From assembly GCA_004557825.1 (NCBI GenBank), contig SFFL01000003.1, positions 62,001 through 126,000 of the forward strand: DNA of 64,000 nucleotides. The letters run 5' to 3'. Position 1 is the stretch's first letter, and each line of letters opens with the position of its first letter. Made by a program: the position numbers and the translations under genes. Positions 24,931 to 34,358 of this stretch are shown here, in pieces. The notes below the pieces were generated by a model. That model did not search any database and was not told the DNA's origin. It saw only the letters and a list, made by a program, of their open reading frames with translations. Source of the stretch: Bacteroidales bacterium. Its GTDB lineage: Bacteria > Bacteroidota > Bacteroidia > Bacteroidales > Muribaculaceae.

Positions 24931-25821
24931 TTACTTTTTGAGGGAGTCGAAGAGGGCGATCAGGCGAGACAGCTCGTCGGCGTCGGCAAACTGGAAGGTG
25001 ATTTTCCCTTTGCCCTGGCGGTCGCAGGAGAAGTTGACCGGGGTATGGAATGCTGCCGACAGATGATTTTTCAGCAGATCGAAGTCGTGTGACGCGCTGT
25101 AGGGGTTGGCCTTCCGCGCTTTCTTGTCGTTGTCGACCGGTTCGCCATTCTGCCAAGCCTTCGCAAGTTCCTCGACACGGCGCACCGAAAGGCCGTCGCG
25201 CAGGATTTCCTTGTAGATTTTCAGCTGCACACGCGGATCCTCGATGCCGAGCAGAGCGCGGGCGTGGCCCATATCCACAAGCTTGTCGCGCAGACCGAGC
25301 TGCACCTCCGAGGGGAGTTTGAGCAGACGCAGGAAGTTGGCGATGGTGGCGCGTTTCTTGCCGATACGTTCCGACAGACGTTCCTGAGTGAGGTTGTACT
25401 GGTCGATGAGCTTCTTGAAAGTGAGCGCGATCTCTATGGCGTTGAGGTCCTCACGCTGAATGTTTTCGATGAGGGCCATCTCGGTCAGTTCCGAATCGTT
25501 GGCGGTGCGGATGTATGCGGGAACCGACTGCAGACCGGCCAACTGTGCGGCACGGTAGCGCCTTTCGCCGGCGATAATCTGGTATGTGTCGGGGCCGGTT
25601 TTGCGCAGCGACAACGGCTGGATGATGCCGAGTTCGCGGATTGAGGAGGCAAGCTCTTCAAGGGCTTTCTCGTCGAATGTGGTACGGGGCTGATCGGGAT
25701 TGGGGGTAATCCGGTCGAGGGGAATATCGTTGATGGCCGACGAGCCGCGGGCGGGCGTGTCGTCCATCGAAATCAGTGAGTCGAGGCCTCTGCCGAGGGC
25801 TTTTCTATGATGGGGAGTCAA
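24931..25821 (-). CDS. parB: Chromosome partitioning protein ParB
   Basis: CTP-dependent DNA-sliding clamp that loads at parS and works with ParA and SMC in chromosome segregation. 296 residues: N-terminal KALGRGLDSLI, the ParB/sulfiredoxin domain with GERRYRAAQLAG (about 90), NIQREDLNAIE, the helix-turn-helix (LTQERLSERIGKKRATIANFLRLLKLP, about 145) and a C-terminal dimerisation domain. It lies 33 bp downstream of parA. No convincing 16-bp parS palindrome was found in the window by eye. Confidence 0.96.
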   Translation of the reverse strand: MTPHHRKALGRGLDSLISMDDTPARGSSAINDIPLDRITPNPDQPRTTFDEKALEELASSIRELGIIQPLSLRKTGPDTYQIIAGERRYRAAQLAGLQSVPAYIRTANDSELTEMALIENIQREDLNAIEIALTFKKLIDQYNLTQERLSERIGKKRATIANFLRLLKLPSEVQLGLRDKLVDMGHARALLGIEDPRVQLKIYKEILRDGLSVRRVEELAKAWQNGEPVDNDKKARKANPYSASHDFDLLKNHLSAAFHTPVNFSCDRQGKGKITFQFADADELSRLIALFDSLKK

Positions 25822-25854
25822 GGGAGGAGTAGATTTTAGTTCTTAGATGGGAGA

Positions 25855-26619
25855 TTAGCGGTTTTTGGCGATAAGCTCTTTGGCCAGCATCACGTGGGCT
25901 GTGGCGCCGCGGCTTTCTGGGTCGTAGAGCAGCGCGGGCAGACCGTGGGAGGGCGCCTCGCTCAGGCGGATGTTGCGGGGAATGACGGAGTTGAACACCA
26001 TATCGCCGAAGTGGTTTTTGAGTTCTTCGTAAATCTGGTTGGCCAGACGCAGACGCGCGTCGTACATCGTAAGCAGGAAGCCTTCGATTTCAAGGCCGGG
26101 ATTGAGCTTCGACTTGATGATGCGGATGGTGTTGAGCAGCTTGCTGATGCCCTCCAGAGCGAAGTATTCGGCCTGCACGGGGATGATGACCGAGTGAGCG
26201 GCAGTGAGAGCGTTCACCGTAATCAGTCCCAACGACGGCGAGCAGTCGATGAGGATGAAGTCGTAAAGGTCGCGCACCGATTCGAGAGCATGCTGCAGCA
26301 CACGTTCGCGGCCCGGTTTGCTGATAAGCTCCAGCTCGGCACCGGCCAGGTCGATGCGCGAGCCTACGAGGTCGAGGCCGTCGACGCAAGTGTGCACTTG
26401 CGAGCCGTTCATAGGATATTCGTCGACCAGACATTCATATATGGAAGATTCCATAGTGCGCGGGTCGATGCCGTAGCCCGAAGTGGCGTTGGCCTGCGGG
26501 TCGGCGTCGATGATAAGCACTTTCTTACCTTCGGTGGCCAGCGATGCTGCCAGGTTGATGGTGGTGGTGGTTTTGCCCACGCCACCTTTTTGGTTTGCGA
26601 TAGCTATGATTTTGCCCAT
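25855..26619 (-). CDS. parA: Chromosome partitioning ATPase ParA (Soj)
   Basis: 254 residues from MGKIIAIANQKGG; the frame continues to a TTG at 26640 but the ATG fits the family. The deviant Walker A KGGVGKTTTTINLAASLA starts at about residue 11, with DADPQANATSGYG and the Walker B-like LIDCSPSLGLITVNAL further on. Short chromosomal type without an N-terminal DNA-binding domain, as in Soj. Forms an operon with parB and is divergent from surE. Confidence 0.97.
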   Translation of the reverse strand: MGKIIAIANQKGGVGKTTTTINLAASLATEGKKVLIIDADPQANATSGYGIDPRTMESSIYECLVDEYPMNGSQVHTCVDGLDLVGSRIDLAGAELELISKPGRERVLQHALESVRDLYDFILIDCSPSLGLITVNALTAAHSVIIPVQAEYFALEGISKLLNTIRIIKSKLNPGLEIEGFLLTMYDARLRLANQIYEELKNHFGDMVFNSVIPRNIRLSEAPSHGLPALLYDPESRGATAHVMLAKELIAKNR

Positions 26620-26735
26620 AAGTTCTAATTTGCAATGCAAAGTAAATAAATTTCAGGCGTAGATGCTCATTAATAAAGAGTTAAAACGCCGCGGATGTTG
26701 ATAACTCGCCCTTGATGTTAATAACTATGCTCCAT

Positions 26736-26768
26736 TTTGGCGCATTTGGCGGAAAAACTGTAACTTTG
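26736..26768 (+). promoter_or_regulatory. Promoter of surE
   Basis: TTTG (26736-26739), 21 bp, TAACTTTG (26761-26768), in the divergent parA-surE gap. The predicted leader is about 77 nt. Confidence 0.7.
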
Positions 26769-26850
26769 CAGTACTGAAACAACGGGCTGCGTACCTATAT
26801 ATCAATGTCTTCGGGCAATTGACGCAGCCGCTAAATAACACGTAATCTGA

Positions 26851-27624
26851 ATGGAAAAGAAACTGATACTGATCTCCAACGATGACTCGGTCAACGCTCC
26901 GGGTCTGCATTTCCTTGTCGATACCATAAAAGATATGGGCGAAATCTGGGTGGTGGCGCCCGACGAACCTAAAAGCGGTCAGTCGTCGTCGCTCACCTTC
27001 AATGCCGCCCTGCGCATCACCGAGCACGAAGGATATGAAAATGCCCGGCTCTTTTCGGTGTCGGGCACTCCGGTGGATTGCGTGAAACTGGCGATGCACA
27101 ACATTGTGCCGCGCAAGCCCGACCTGGTGCTGGCCGGCATCAATCACGGCTCCAATTCGGGCAACTCGGTGATTTACTCCGGCACGATGGGCGCAGTGTT
27201 CGAGGGATGTATGGACGGAATACCGTCGGTGGGCTATTCGCTGCTTCACCATTCAATGCAGGCCGACTTCTCGGAGTGCGTGCCTTATATCAGGAAGATT
27301 ACGGCCACCGTGCTTGAGCAGGGGCTTCCCGAAGGGGTATGCCTGAATGTGAATTTCCCTGCGAAGGTGAAAATTCAAGGGCTGAAGACGGTGCGCGCTG
27401 CCCGCAGCCACTGGACAGAGGAGTATAAACAATACACCGACCCGCACGGCAAACCGTTTTACTGGCTCACCGGCAGGCAGGTGAATGAGGAGGAAGGGAA
27501 TGAGGAGACCGACCTTTACTGGCTCGACCGCAACTATGCCACCTGTGTGCCCTGTCAGGCGTTGCAGAATGCATCAGCCAGCGATATCGCCGCTGTAGCG
27601 CGGATGCTGGAGTCCGGTAAATAA
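26851..27624 (+). CDS. surE: 5'/3'-nucleotidase SurE
   Basis: Metal-dependent survival protein that removes phosphate from nucleoside monophosphates. 257 residues with metal ligands in SNDDSVNAPG (Asp-Asp about residues 10-11), SVSGTPVDCVKLA (about 72) and the NHGSNSGNSVIYSGTMGAVFEG loop (about 98-120, with the metal-binding Asn). The asparagine-rich loop and the LDRNYATCVPCQAL end are typical. Single-gene unit; lpxB, a frequent neighbour in related genomes as I recall, is not here. Confidence 0.96.
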   Translation: MEKKLILISNDDSVNAPGLHFLVDTIKDMGEIWVVAPDEPKSGQSSSLTFNAALRITEHEGYENARLFSVSGTPVDCVKLAMHNIVPRKPDLVLAGINHGSNSGNSVIYSGTMGAVFEGCMDGIPSVGYSLLHHSMQADFSECVPYIRKITATVLEQGLPEGVCLNVNFPAKVKIQGLKTVRAARSHWTEEYKQYTDPHGKPFYWLTGRQVNEEEGNEETDLYWLDRNYATCVPCQALQNASASDIAAVARMLESGK

Positions 27625-27651
27625 TGGCCGGCGGAGTAGTTCTTCGGCAGG

Positions 27652-29115
27652 TCAGAAGGTGAGAGCGAGCTGGGTCTGGATGCGGGAGTCGGTCGCGTTG
27701 CCCATAAAATAGGTATTGCGGCGGCCGTAGATGTATTCAAGCCCGACCTGCAGATAGCTCGTGATATTGTAGAAGCAGTTGGCGGCGATATAGGTGCCGT
27801 AGCGATAGTTGGATGCTCCGGCGCTGAAGATGGCATCGCCGTTGGCGTCGGTCTTCATACCGTCGAGATGGGTGGCGTAGTCGCCCACATTCCATATGCG
27901 GGCCATCGACCACATAGCATTGAACTGCAGGCGAGAGGTGGCGTTGTAGGATGCGCCGAACATTAGTCCCATCATCGGGTTGGCTTCCATACGGCCCGGC
28001 TCGTCGCTCTTGGGGGTAAACGACAGCGGCAGACCGGCCAGGTCCTGGATGTAGTTGCCGATGCCTTTGCCGAAGGCGGCCTGGCAGTAGAATGTAAGCG
28101 GTTTCCAGAATGAGAAATTACCGGATAGCATTGTGCCCCAGGCGAATACGTAATTCCTTTCCCGGCGGAGCATGTCCTGATAGAAGAAGTGGCGCAGGAT
28201 GGCTGTGACGCGGATACGGTTCTGCGGCGATTTCTGATATTCCACCCACATAGGTATGTCGGGCACAAGCTGGTCAACCTCCGAGTTGACTTTGTGGCCT
28301 ACCCAGCTGCGGTAGTCTTTGCCGCGGTAGATGCCGCTGGAACTGTAGAACGAGGGAAGTTCGGCGCTGACGGCAAAGCGGAAACCATTGTACGACGGGG
28401 ATTTATATGCAATCTGATAGGAAACGGTGTTGAGCGCACCGGCAGGTCCCTGCGTGTCGATTGTCGGGGGCTGCACGGCGTATTCGTCGGTGGCGTTGGA
28501 TACGCGCAGACCGGCCGTGACGTTGCGCCAGGTAAGATACAGACGCTTGAAAAGCACCTGCTTGGAATTGCCGCTGGTGCCGAGTTTTACGTAGCCGGTG
28601 ACCTGGTTGGCGGTGCCCGCGAAGCCTACCACGGTGAAGTCGATGTTGCTGTTGAGGGCGTTGAAGAAGAAGTCGCTCTTATGGCCGGTAAGCGCCGGCA
28701 CAGGGATGGCATCGGGGAGAAAGTTCAGTCCGGCCTGGGTGTCGTAGAGATTGTTGCCTATATCGTAGCCGAAGATAGGTAGAATCTTGCCGCCGATGGT
28801 GAGCATAAACTTGTTGTTGCGGGTGCGCACGGTGAATTTGGGCGTGGGTATCGCCCCCGGCTCGATAGGACGGGCTTTTTCGATGATGGCCTGTACTTCG
28901 GGATTGGCCTGTGTGTTGACCACTTCGAGCACGCCGGCTTCGTAAATCACGCCGTCGTCGTCGGGAGATGTGCTATCCTCAGAGCCTGAGGCTGCGGATT
29001 GAGCTAAAGCAGCAAAGGCCGCGAAGGAAGCGGCCAGTGCAAACGAAAACAGCCGCTTATGCAGCGATGCTGCGCCGTTAGGAAAAATGGATGTCTTAAA
29101 CATTATACTTGTCAT
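27652..29115 (-). CDS. DcaP-like outer-membrane porin
   Basis: 487 residues. The signal peptide region is LFSFALAASFAAFAALAQSA; the start is either 29115 or the ATG at 29103, four codons later. After an acidic spacer the chain has the DcaP/porin layout: FTVRTRNNKFMLTIGGKILPIFGYDIGN, then strands such as SNIDFTVVGFAGTANQVTGYVKLG, GLEYIYGRRNTYF and the terminal IQTQLALTF with final Phe. The family forms trimeric outer-membrane channels for small anionic solutes. It converges with surE, with 27 bp between stop codons. No substrate can be named from the neighbours. Confidence 0.8.
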   Translation of the reverse strand: MTSIMFKTSIFPNGAASLHKRLFSFALAASFAAFAALAQSAASGSEDSTSPDDDGVIYEAGVLEVVNTQANPEVQAIIEKARPIEPGAIPTPKFTVRTRNNKFMLTIGGKILPIFGYDIGNNLYDTQAGLNFLPDAIPVPALTGHKSDFFFNALNSNIDFTVVGFAGTANQVTGYVKLGTSGNSKQVLFKRLYLTWRNVTAGLRVSNATDEYAVQPPTIDTQGPAGALNTVSYQIAYKSPSYNGFRFAVSAELPSFYSSSGIYRGKDYRSWVGHKVNSEVDQLVPDIPMWVEYQKSPQNRIRVTAILRHFFYQDMLRRERNYVFAWGTMLSGNFSFWKPLTFYCQAAFGKGIGNYIQDLAGLPLSFTPKSDEPGRMEANPMMGLMFGASYNATSRLQFNAMWSMARIWNVGDYATHLDGMKTDANGDAIFSAGASNYRYGTYIAANCFYNITSYLQVGLEYIYGRRNTYFMGNATDSRIQTQLALTF

Positions 29116-29277
29116 TTAATACAGGTTACAGCAAACAATGCGACCTGTCTTAATAATGCTTAAGACATTCAAAAAGTTCAGAAAAAATCGATGTGGAGTC
29201 AGTCCCGTCGGGGAGCTTGCCCGAGCCGGGGGCGCCGGGCAGAGCGGCAGCCTGTAAAGCCGGAGCTATAAGCCCCG

Positions 29278-30915
29278 TCAGGGATGGAGCAGGCGGTCGT
29301 ATTCCTCGGGGTCGTTGATGATGCCTAAGGCGCGGGTGTAGATGGGGTTGAGCACTGGGTTAACCACCTTGAAGTAGGTGGCCTGGTCGAATATGTCGCG
29401 GCCGATGATACCTTTCACGATAGCTTCGATGGTGCTGCGCGACACATCGAGTTGCTCGGGATTGGGAGCAACGGAGTCGGTGACGCCCATAGCCACGATG
29501 TCGGAAATCATAGCCGGAGTGATTTTGAAATTCTTGAGGAATGATTCCTCGGTGGGGTATGATTTCTTGAGCTGCTTGCGGTTCTCGTCGACATAGTTGG
29601 AGGCGTAGCGCAGGATCACGCCCTTGGCGGTGAGGTCGCGGTAATAGTCGGAGTAGCCGGTGGTGTCGACCGGTACGAATACGTCGGGCATAATGCCACC
29701 GCCGCCATAGACGGTGCGGCCGGTGCGACGGGTGGAGAATTTCTCCGATTCAGAGAAGTGCACAGAGTCGGCCGAATTGAATTCTCCTGATTCGTAGCGG
29801 TGAATCATATCCTTGCGGTATTCGTCGGCGTTGCCGCGTTCGTAAGGTTTCTGGATGCATCGGCCGGCGGGGGTGTAATATTTCGATACGGTGAGGCGCA
29901 CCATCGAGCCGTCGGGGAAGGGGAAGGGGCGCTGCACCAGACCCTTGCCGAAGGTGCGGCGGCCTACGATTACACCGCGGTCGTTGTCCTGGATGGCACC
30001 GGCGGTAATCTCTGAGGCGGATGCGGAGTACTGGTTAACCAGCACCACGAGGCGGCCGGTGAGGAAGTCGCCGTGGCGTTCAGCACCGTAGTAGTTGTCG
30101 CCCATCGTGGGGGAGAGGGTGTAGACTACCGGGTCGCCGGCACGCAGGAAGTGTGCCGACAGGTCGATGGCCGAGCCGAGAAGACCACCTCCATTGTCCT
30201 GAAGGTCGAGGATGAGGTTGCGCATACCCTGGCGGCGCAGGTCGGCCATAGCCTTGTTGATTTCGTCGGGAGTGGATTCGGCGAAACGGCTCAGACGGAT
30301 ATAGCCGGTGGTAGGGTCGGCCATATATGCGGCGTCGATGCTGTAGACGGGGATGTCGTCGCGCAGCAGCGAGAAGTAAATCGGATCCTTGATGCCGCGG
30401 CGCTTCACGGTGAGGTTTACGCGTGTGCCCTTGGGACCGCGCAGCAGCTTGATGATGGAGGAGTTGGGGCGCTTGGCACCGGAAATCACGGAGTCGTTGG
30501 CCATAAGGATGCGGTCGCCCGGCAGGATGCCCACCTTTTCAGAGGGACCGCCCGAGGTGGTCTGAATCACACAGAGCGTGTCGTTGAGCATATTGAACTG
30601 AATGCCGATACCGGAGAAATTGCCGTCGAGGGGGGCGGTGAGTTCCTTTGTTTCCTCGGGGTCGGAATAGGAGGAGTGGGGGTCGAGGGTGTTGAGCATA
30701 GCTTTGATGGCTTCCTCGGCCAGCTTGTCGGTGTTTACGGTGTCGACGTAGCAGTTTTCGATGATTTTCTCAACCTGTGCGATTTTGGTGGCGGCAGGCA
30801 TTTTCACCGGACCGCGCGGAGCGCCGACGTTGAGAAAACTGAAGATATCGGCGTGCATTCCGAGCGTAGCGGAGAGCGCTGCAATGGAGAGAATGAGAGT
30901 AAATATTCGTTTCAT
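29278..30915 (-). CDS. S41-family C-terminal processing peptidase
   Basis: Periplasmic serine protease of the CtpA/Prc group. 545 residues with a signal peptide (LILSIAALSATLGMHA), a PDZ domain (about 95-180, GIGIQFNMLNDTLCVIQTTSGGPSEKVGILPGD), and the protease core with the catalytic Ser in NQYSASASEITAGAIQDN (about 295) and the Lys in GRRTFGKGLVQ (about 322). A C-terminal helical extension of about 130 residues follows. PDZ domains of this family gate cleavage of proteins with hydrophobic C-termini. The order parE, coaD, S41 protease is one I recall from other Bacteroidales. A terminator separates it from coaD. Confidence 0.94.
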   Translation of the reverse strand: MKRIFTLILSIAALSATLGMHADIFSFLNVGAPRGPVKMPAATKIAQVEKIIENCYVDTVNTDKLAEEAIKAMLNTLDPHSSYSDPEETKELTAPLDGNFSGIGIQFNMLNDTLCVIQTTSGGPSEKVGILPGDRILMANDSVISGAKRPNSSIIKLLRGPKGTRVNLTVKRRGIKDPIYFSLLRDDIPVYSIDAAYMADPTTGYIRLSRFAESTPDEINKAMADLRRQGMRNLILDLQDNGGGLLGSAIDLSAHFLRAGDPVVYTLSPTMGDNYYGAERHGDFLTGRLVVLVNQYSASASEITAGAIQDNDRGVIVGRRTFGKGLVQRPFPFPDGSMVRLTVSKYYTPAGRCIQKPYERGNADEYRKDMIHRYESGEFNSADSVHFSESEKFSTRRTGRTVYGGGGIMPDVFVPVDTTGYSDYYRDLTAKGVILRYASNYVDENRKQLKKSYPTEESFLKNFKITPAMISDIVAMGVTDSVAPNPEQLDVSRSTIEAIVKGIIGRDIFDQATYFKVVNPVLNPIYTRALGIINDPEEYDRLLHP

Positions 30916-30969
30916 ATCTATATTAACAATTAGATTGACATAATAACGGATTGCATCCCTAAATATTGT

Positions 30970-31004
30970 AGAAATAATAAAAAGCGGAAGGTGATTTCCG
31001 CTTT
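30970..31004 (-). terminator. Intrinsic terminator of the parE-coaD operon
   Basis: On the minus strand the stem AAAGCGGAA/TTCCGCTTT (30981-30989 with 30996-31004, 6-base loop) is followed by a T-rich tail TTTTTATTATTT. It lies 113 bp past the coaD stop and just upstream of the S41 gene. Confidence 0.8.
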
Positions 31005-31038
31005 AAGGCGCTTGCCATCCTGAAGGAGCGAGCCCGGG

Positions 31039-31092
31039 TATTATTAGACTAATTGGTCTAATTGGTCTAATAGGTCTAATTAGGCTAATTGG
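31039..31092. repeat. 9-bp tandem repeat (TCTAATTGG type), locus 1
   Basis: Six 9-bp units; units from 31048 read ACTAATTGG, TCTAATTGG, TCTAATAGG, TCTAATTAG and GCTAATTGG, with a degenerate first unit. It starts 24 bp beyond the coaD stop. The same unit in the same orientation occurs at 46282-46335 and 58119-58217. Confidence 0.9.
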
Positions 31093-31116
31093 GCGTATTG
31101 GAGTAGATGGTGTGGG

Positions 31117-31602
31117 TTAGGTAATGAGGTTGGTGTAGGGGTGGTGGTTGGTGTAGGGAAGGAGGTGGGCGTAGGGGGCGCCGAAGCGGGCAAGCTCGCG
31201 CACCAGCGAGGAGCTGACGGCGGCATATTCCGGGAGTGCCGGGAGCAGGATAGTCTCGATATCTTTTCCGGCGGGGAGCATGCGGTTGGCGTCGGCCATA
31301 TTCCTTTCGTAATCGAAGTCGGCGCAGGTGCGCACGCCGCGCAGAAGGAAGCGGGCGTTGCGCTCGCGGGCATAGTCAACGGCGAGCCCCGAGAAACTGT
31401 CAACTTCCACCTGTGGTTCGTCGGCGAAGACGAAGTGGATTGCGTCGATGCGCTCGGGCAGCGGCATCCAGGGCTGTTTGGCCGAATTCACGCCGATGGC
31501 AATGATAATGCGGTCGAAAAGCGGCAGGGCGCGGTCGACAATGTTTTTATGGCCGATTGTGAAGGGGTCGAACGAGCCGGGGAATATTGCGATTCTTTCC
31601 AC
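31117..31602 (-). CDS. coaD: Phosphopantetheine adenylyltransferase
   Basis: Fourth step of coenzyme A synthesis: 4'-phosphopantetheine plus ATP gives dephospho-CoA. 161 residues with FPGSFDPFTIGHKNIVDRAL (the TIGH motif, about 8-25), LLRGVRTCADFDYERNMADANR (about 85) and the closing SSSLVRELARFGAPYAHLLP. The usual sequence ends near that point; here a short repeated tail HHPYTNLIT follows (PYTN twice), apparently from a small duplication. Shares an operon with parE (91-bp gap). Confidence 0.96.
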   Translation of the reverse strand: MERIAIFPGSFDPFTIGHKNIVDRALPLFDRIIIAIGVNSAKQPWMPLPERIDAIHFVFADEPQVEVDSFSGLAVDYARERNARFLLRGVRTCADFDYERNMADANRMLPAGKDIETILLPALPEYAAVSSSLVRELARFGAPYAHLLPYTNHHPYTNLIT

Positions 31603-31693
31603 GGGAGAATTATTACTTGAGATTTAACGGTTGCCCGGAATATGGAAACATTCAAAAGATGGAGGACCTCCGGCAGATGTATTCGCCGGGGTG

Positions 31694-33664
31694 TCAGGAG
31701 ATGTCGGAATCGTCCTCGATTACGAGGTTGTCGATGATGAATTCCTGGCGCACAGAGGTATTCTTGCCCATATAGAATTCCAGTAGCTGGCTCACAGCAT
31801 CTTCCTGACGGAGGGTTACTCGGTCGAGACGCATATCAGGGCCGATAAAGTCGCGGAATTCGTCGGCCGAGATTTCGCCCAGACCTTTGAATCGGGTGAT
31901 TTCGGCGTGGTTGCCGAAAAGGTTGATGGCGTCGATGCGCTCCTGGTCGGTGTAGCAGTAATATGAATCTTTGGGTGCGTCGGCCTCATCTTCGTTTTTC
32001 TTTTTGCGCTTCTTGGTAGCACCCTGACCGTTGCGACGAGCGGCGCGCTCATCGCGCACACGGAACAGCGGCGTCTGGAGCACATAGAGGTGCCCTTTCT
32101 TCACCAGGTCGGGGAAATACTGGAGGAAGAATGTGAGCAGCAGCAGGCGTATGTGCATACCGTCGTCATCGGCATCGGTGGCGATAATCACATTGTTGTA
32201 GCGCAGTCCTTCCAGGCCGTCCTCAATGTTGAGGGCTGCCTGCAGGAGGTTGAATTCCTCATTCTCATAAACCACCTTGCGGGTCATACCGAAGGAGTTG
32301 AGCGGTTTGCCTTTGAGCGAGAACACGGCCTGGGTTTCCACGTCGCGGATTTTGGTGATGGAGCCGGAGGCGGAGTCGCCCTCGGTGAGGAATATCGACG
32401 AGGCGAGTTTCTGCTTCTCGTCGCCGCGGGCGTCGTTGAGGTGTACGCGGCAGTCGCGCAGCTTAGAGTTGTGGAGGTTCACCTTCTTGGCACGTTCGCG
32501 GGCTTGCTTGGTGATACCGGCCATCGCTTTGCGCGCCTGTTCGCTCTCCTGCACCTTGCGCAGGAGAATCTGGGCGGTGTCGGGGGTCTTGTGGAGGTAA
32601 TTGTCAAGCTCCTTCTTTAGGAAGTCGCCGATAAATTTCGCCACCGTGGGGCCGTCGGGACCCATGTCGCGCGAGCCGAGTTTGGTCTTGGTCTGCGACT
32701 CGAATTCGGGGTTCTCCACCTTTATGGCGATGGCCGCCACCATACCGGTTCGGATGTCGGAGTACTCGAAGTTCTTGGCAAAGAAATCCTTGATTGTGCG
32801 GCTGACGGCCTCCTTGAATGCCACCAGGTGGGTGCCGCCCTGGGTGGTGAACTGACCGTTGACGAAGGAGTAATACTCCTCGCCGTACTGGTTCACGTGG
32901 GTCAGCGACACCTCAATGTCGGGTCCCTTGAGGTGGATGATGGGGTAGAGCGGATCTTTGGTGAGGTTGGAGCGGAGCAGGTCGAGCAGGCCGTTGCGGC
33001 TGTAGTAGCGCTTCTCGTTGAGGAAAATCTCCAGACCGGTGTTGAGGTAGGTGTAGTTCTTCACCATCGACACCACAAAGTCGATGTTGAAGCTGTAGCC
33101 TCGGAAAAGCTCGGCGTCGGGGGTGAACTGCACGTAGGTGCCGTTAGGCTCGTCGGTGGGGAAATCTTTCGTCTCCTCAAGGAGCACGGCGCGCGAGAAG
33201 GATGCGCGGCGCGCTACGCCGTCGCGGTTGGCCTGGATGATAAATGATGTGCTCAGGGCGTTTACTGCCTTGATACCTACGCCGTTGAGTCCGACCGATT
33301 TCTTGAAGGCCTTGTTGTCGTACTTTGCGCCGGTGTTGATAATCGAAGCCACGTCGACAAGTTTGCCCAGAGGGATGCCGCGGCCATAGTCGCGGATTGT
33401 CACCGTGGTGTCGGTAATATCGATGCGAATCTGCTGTCCGTAGCCCATCATATACTCGTCGATGGCATTGTCGAGCACTTCTTTGATGAGCACGTAGATA
33501 CCGTCGTCGCTTTTGGAGCCGTCGCCCAGTTTACCGATATACATACCGGGGCGCAAGCGTATGTGCTCGCGCCAGTCGAGGGTTTTGATTTCGTCTTCAG
33601 TATAAGTGGCCTCTACTGGGGTGGGAGAAGCAATCTCTTCAGGGTTTTCAATAAAATCGGTCAT
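31694..33664 (-). CDS. parE: DNA topoisomerase IV subunit B
   Basis: ATPase subunit of topoisomerase IV, which unlinks replicated chromosomes. 656 residues: GHKL ATPase domain (EVLDNAIDEYMMGYG, DYGRGIPLGK, GLNGVGIKAVNALS), transducer domain, and the Toprim domain with FLTEGDSASGSITKIRD (about 430), PLNSFGMTRK and TDADDDGMHIRLLLLTFF. The Asn-Ser-Phe segment after PL and overall length favour ParE over GyrB. A Lys/Glu-rich insert (GATKKRKKKNEDEADAPK, about 575) is a local feature. The ATG at 33664 is needed because the next Met (GMYIG) is within the ATPase core. Confidence 0.93.
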   Translation of the reverse strand: MTDFIENPEEIASPTPVEATYTEDEIKTLDWREHIRLRPGMYIGKLGDGSKSDDGIYVLIKEVLDNAIDEYMMGYGQQIRIDITDTTVTIRDYGRGIPLGKLVDVASIINTGAKYDNKAFKKSVGLNGVGIKAVNALSTSFIIQANRDGVARRASFSRAVLLEETKDFPTDEPNGTYVQFTPDAELFRGYSFNIDFVVSMVKNYTYLNTGLEIFLNEKRYYSRNGLLDLLRSNLTKDPLYPIIHLKGPDIEVSLTHVNQYGEEYYSFVNGQFTTQGGTHLVAFKEAVSRTIKDFFAKNFEYSDIRTGMVAAIAIKVENPEFESQTKTKLGSRDMGPDGPTVAKFIGDFLKKELDNYLHKTPDTAQILLRKVQESEQARKAMAGITKQARERAKKVNLHNSKLRDCRVHLNDARGDEKQKLASSIFLTEGDSASGSITKIRDVETQAVFSLKGKPLNSFGMTRKVVYENEEFNLLQAALNIEDGLEGLRYNNVIIATDADDDGMHIRLLLLTFFLQYFPDLVKKGHLYVLQTPLFRVRDERAARRNGQGATKKRKKKNEDEADAPKDSYYCYTDQERIDAINLFGNHAEITRFKGLGEISADEFRDFIGPDMRLDRVTLRQEDAVSQLLEFYMGKNTSVRQEFIIDNLVIEDDSDIS

Positions 33665-33668
33665 GCTG

Positions 33669-33700
33669 CAAATTTACAAAATTTGCCTCTGAAATGCAAA
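33669..33700 (-). promoter_or_regulatory. Promoter of parE, nearly abutting the start codon
   Basis: Minus strand TTTG (33697-33700), 20 bp, TAAATTTG (33669-33676), then 4 bp and the ATG. By the usual spacing, transcription would begin at or beside the A of the start codon, so the message may be leaderless. Confidence 0.75.
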
Positions 33701-33841
33701 TTTTTTGCGCACAGCAACCTTCGCCCCCAGTGCGCATTACGCCCGGGAGCGAAGGTCGATAAGGTTTATATCAACACACGGAGAACCGGTGCGATGCAAC
33801 CCGTATTATGCCCGGAGTGGGGGCATTGCGATGTGCCAGAG

Positions 33842-34063
33842 TTATGCCCAGGGGAAGGGGGTGATGAGGTTTACATCGGTGTCACCGGTAAACATAGCCA
33901 CGGTGAGCCATATCAGCAGCAGGATAATTGCGAAACCTACGCCAATCCAGAGCCAGAAAGATGCGTCGCGGTGGCGGCGTGCCGGGCGGCGGGGTGCTAC
34001 AAAACCGGGGTCATTTTCACGGATATGCTTAAATTCGCGAGCTTCGCGTTCTTGTTCGTTCAT
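33842..34063 (-). CDS. Small single-pass membrane protein of unknown function
   Basis: 73 residues: a charged, Arg/Glu-rich N-terminus (NEQEREAREFKHIREND...RRPARRHRD), one hydrophobic span (FWLWIGVGFAIILLLIWLTVAMF, about 40-62) and a short tail DTDVNLITPFPWA. By the positive-inside rule the N-terminus would be cytoplasmic. The codon use and length look genuine, and it lies upstream of parE on the same strand with a 177-bp gap containing the parE promoter. I do not recognise the family. Confidence 0.6.
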   Translation of the reverse strand: MNEQEREAREFKHIRENDPGFVAPRRPARRHRDASFWLWIGVGFAIILLLIWLTVAMFTGDTDVNLITPFPWA

Positions 34064-34220
34064 AATTAGTAGTTTTAATTAGCTTTTATTAAGAAACGCT
34101 AATGCGCCCAGATTTGTTCGCAAAGGTCTGTTGCCAAAACCGCCAACAGGTGCCCCGGCTGGTGAGCCAACAGGTAAGCCGGCAGGCGAGAATGAGCGAG
34201 CGCGATGCTTCGATCCAAAA

Positions 34221-34252
34221 TTTGTGTATATGAAATATTTTCAGTTACTTTG
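34221..34252 (+). promoter_or_regulatory. Candidate promoter of the GT4-CapK islet
   Basis: TTTG (34221-34224), 20 bp, TTACTTTG (34245-34252), one base off the -7 consensus. The leader to the ATG at 34359 would be about 100 nt. The stretch 34064-34358 has no other gene; a short tandem repeat near 34140-34185 gives an artificial Pro/Gly-rich reading. Confidence 0.5.
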
Positions 34253-34358
34253 TAAAGTTATAGCCGGTGGTTTTGCTTATCTTATTGCCGGTAATCCTTG
34301 TTTAAGCAGCAAAAGGATAATCCTTGAGCATTCAGAAGGAATTTTTTTAGTTTCGATT

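Noticed and set aside
24931..26850. A parS site near parAB
   Set aside because: No copy of the TGTTTCACGTGAAACA-type palindrome was seen here or elsewhere in the window; the CACGTG at about 7046 lacks the flanking bases. The 58896 palindrome has TGTTTCA half-sites but too wide a gap.
34131..34358. N-terminal extension of the GT4 frame
   Set aside because: Pro/Gly-rich reading from short repeats, before and across the candidate promoter; the family start is MKILYFGP.
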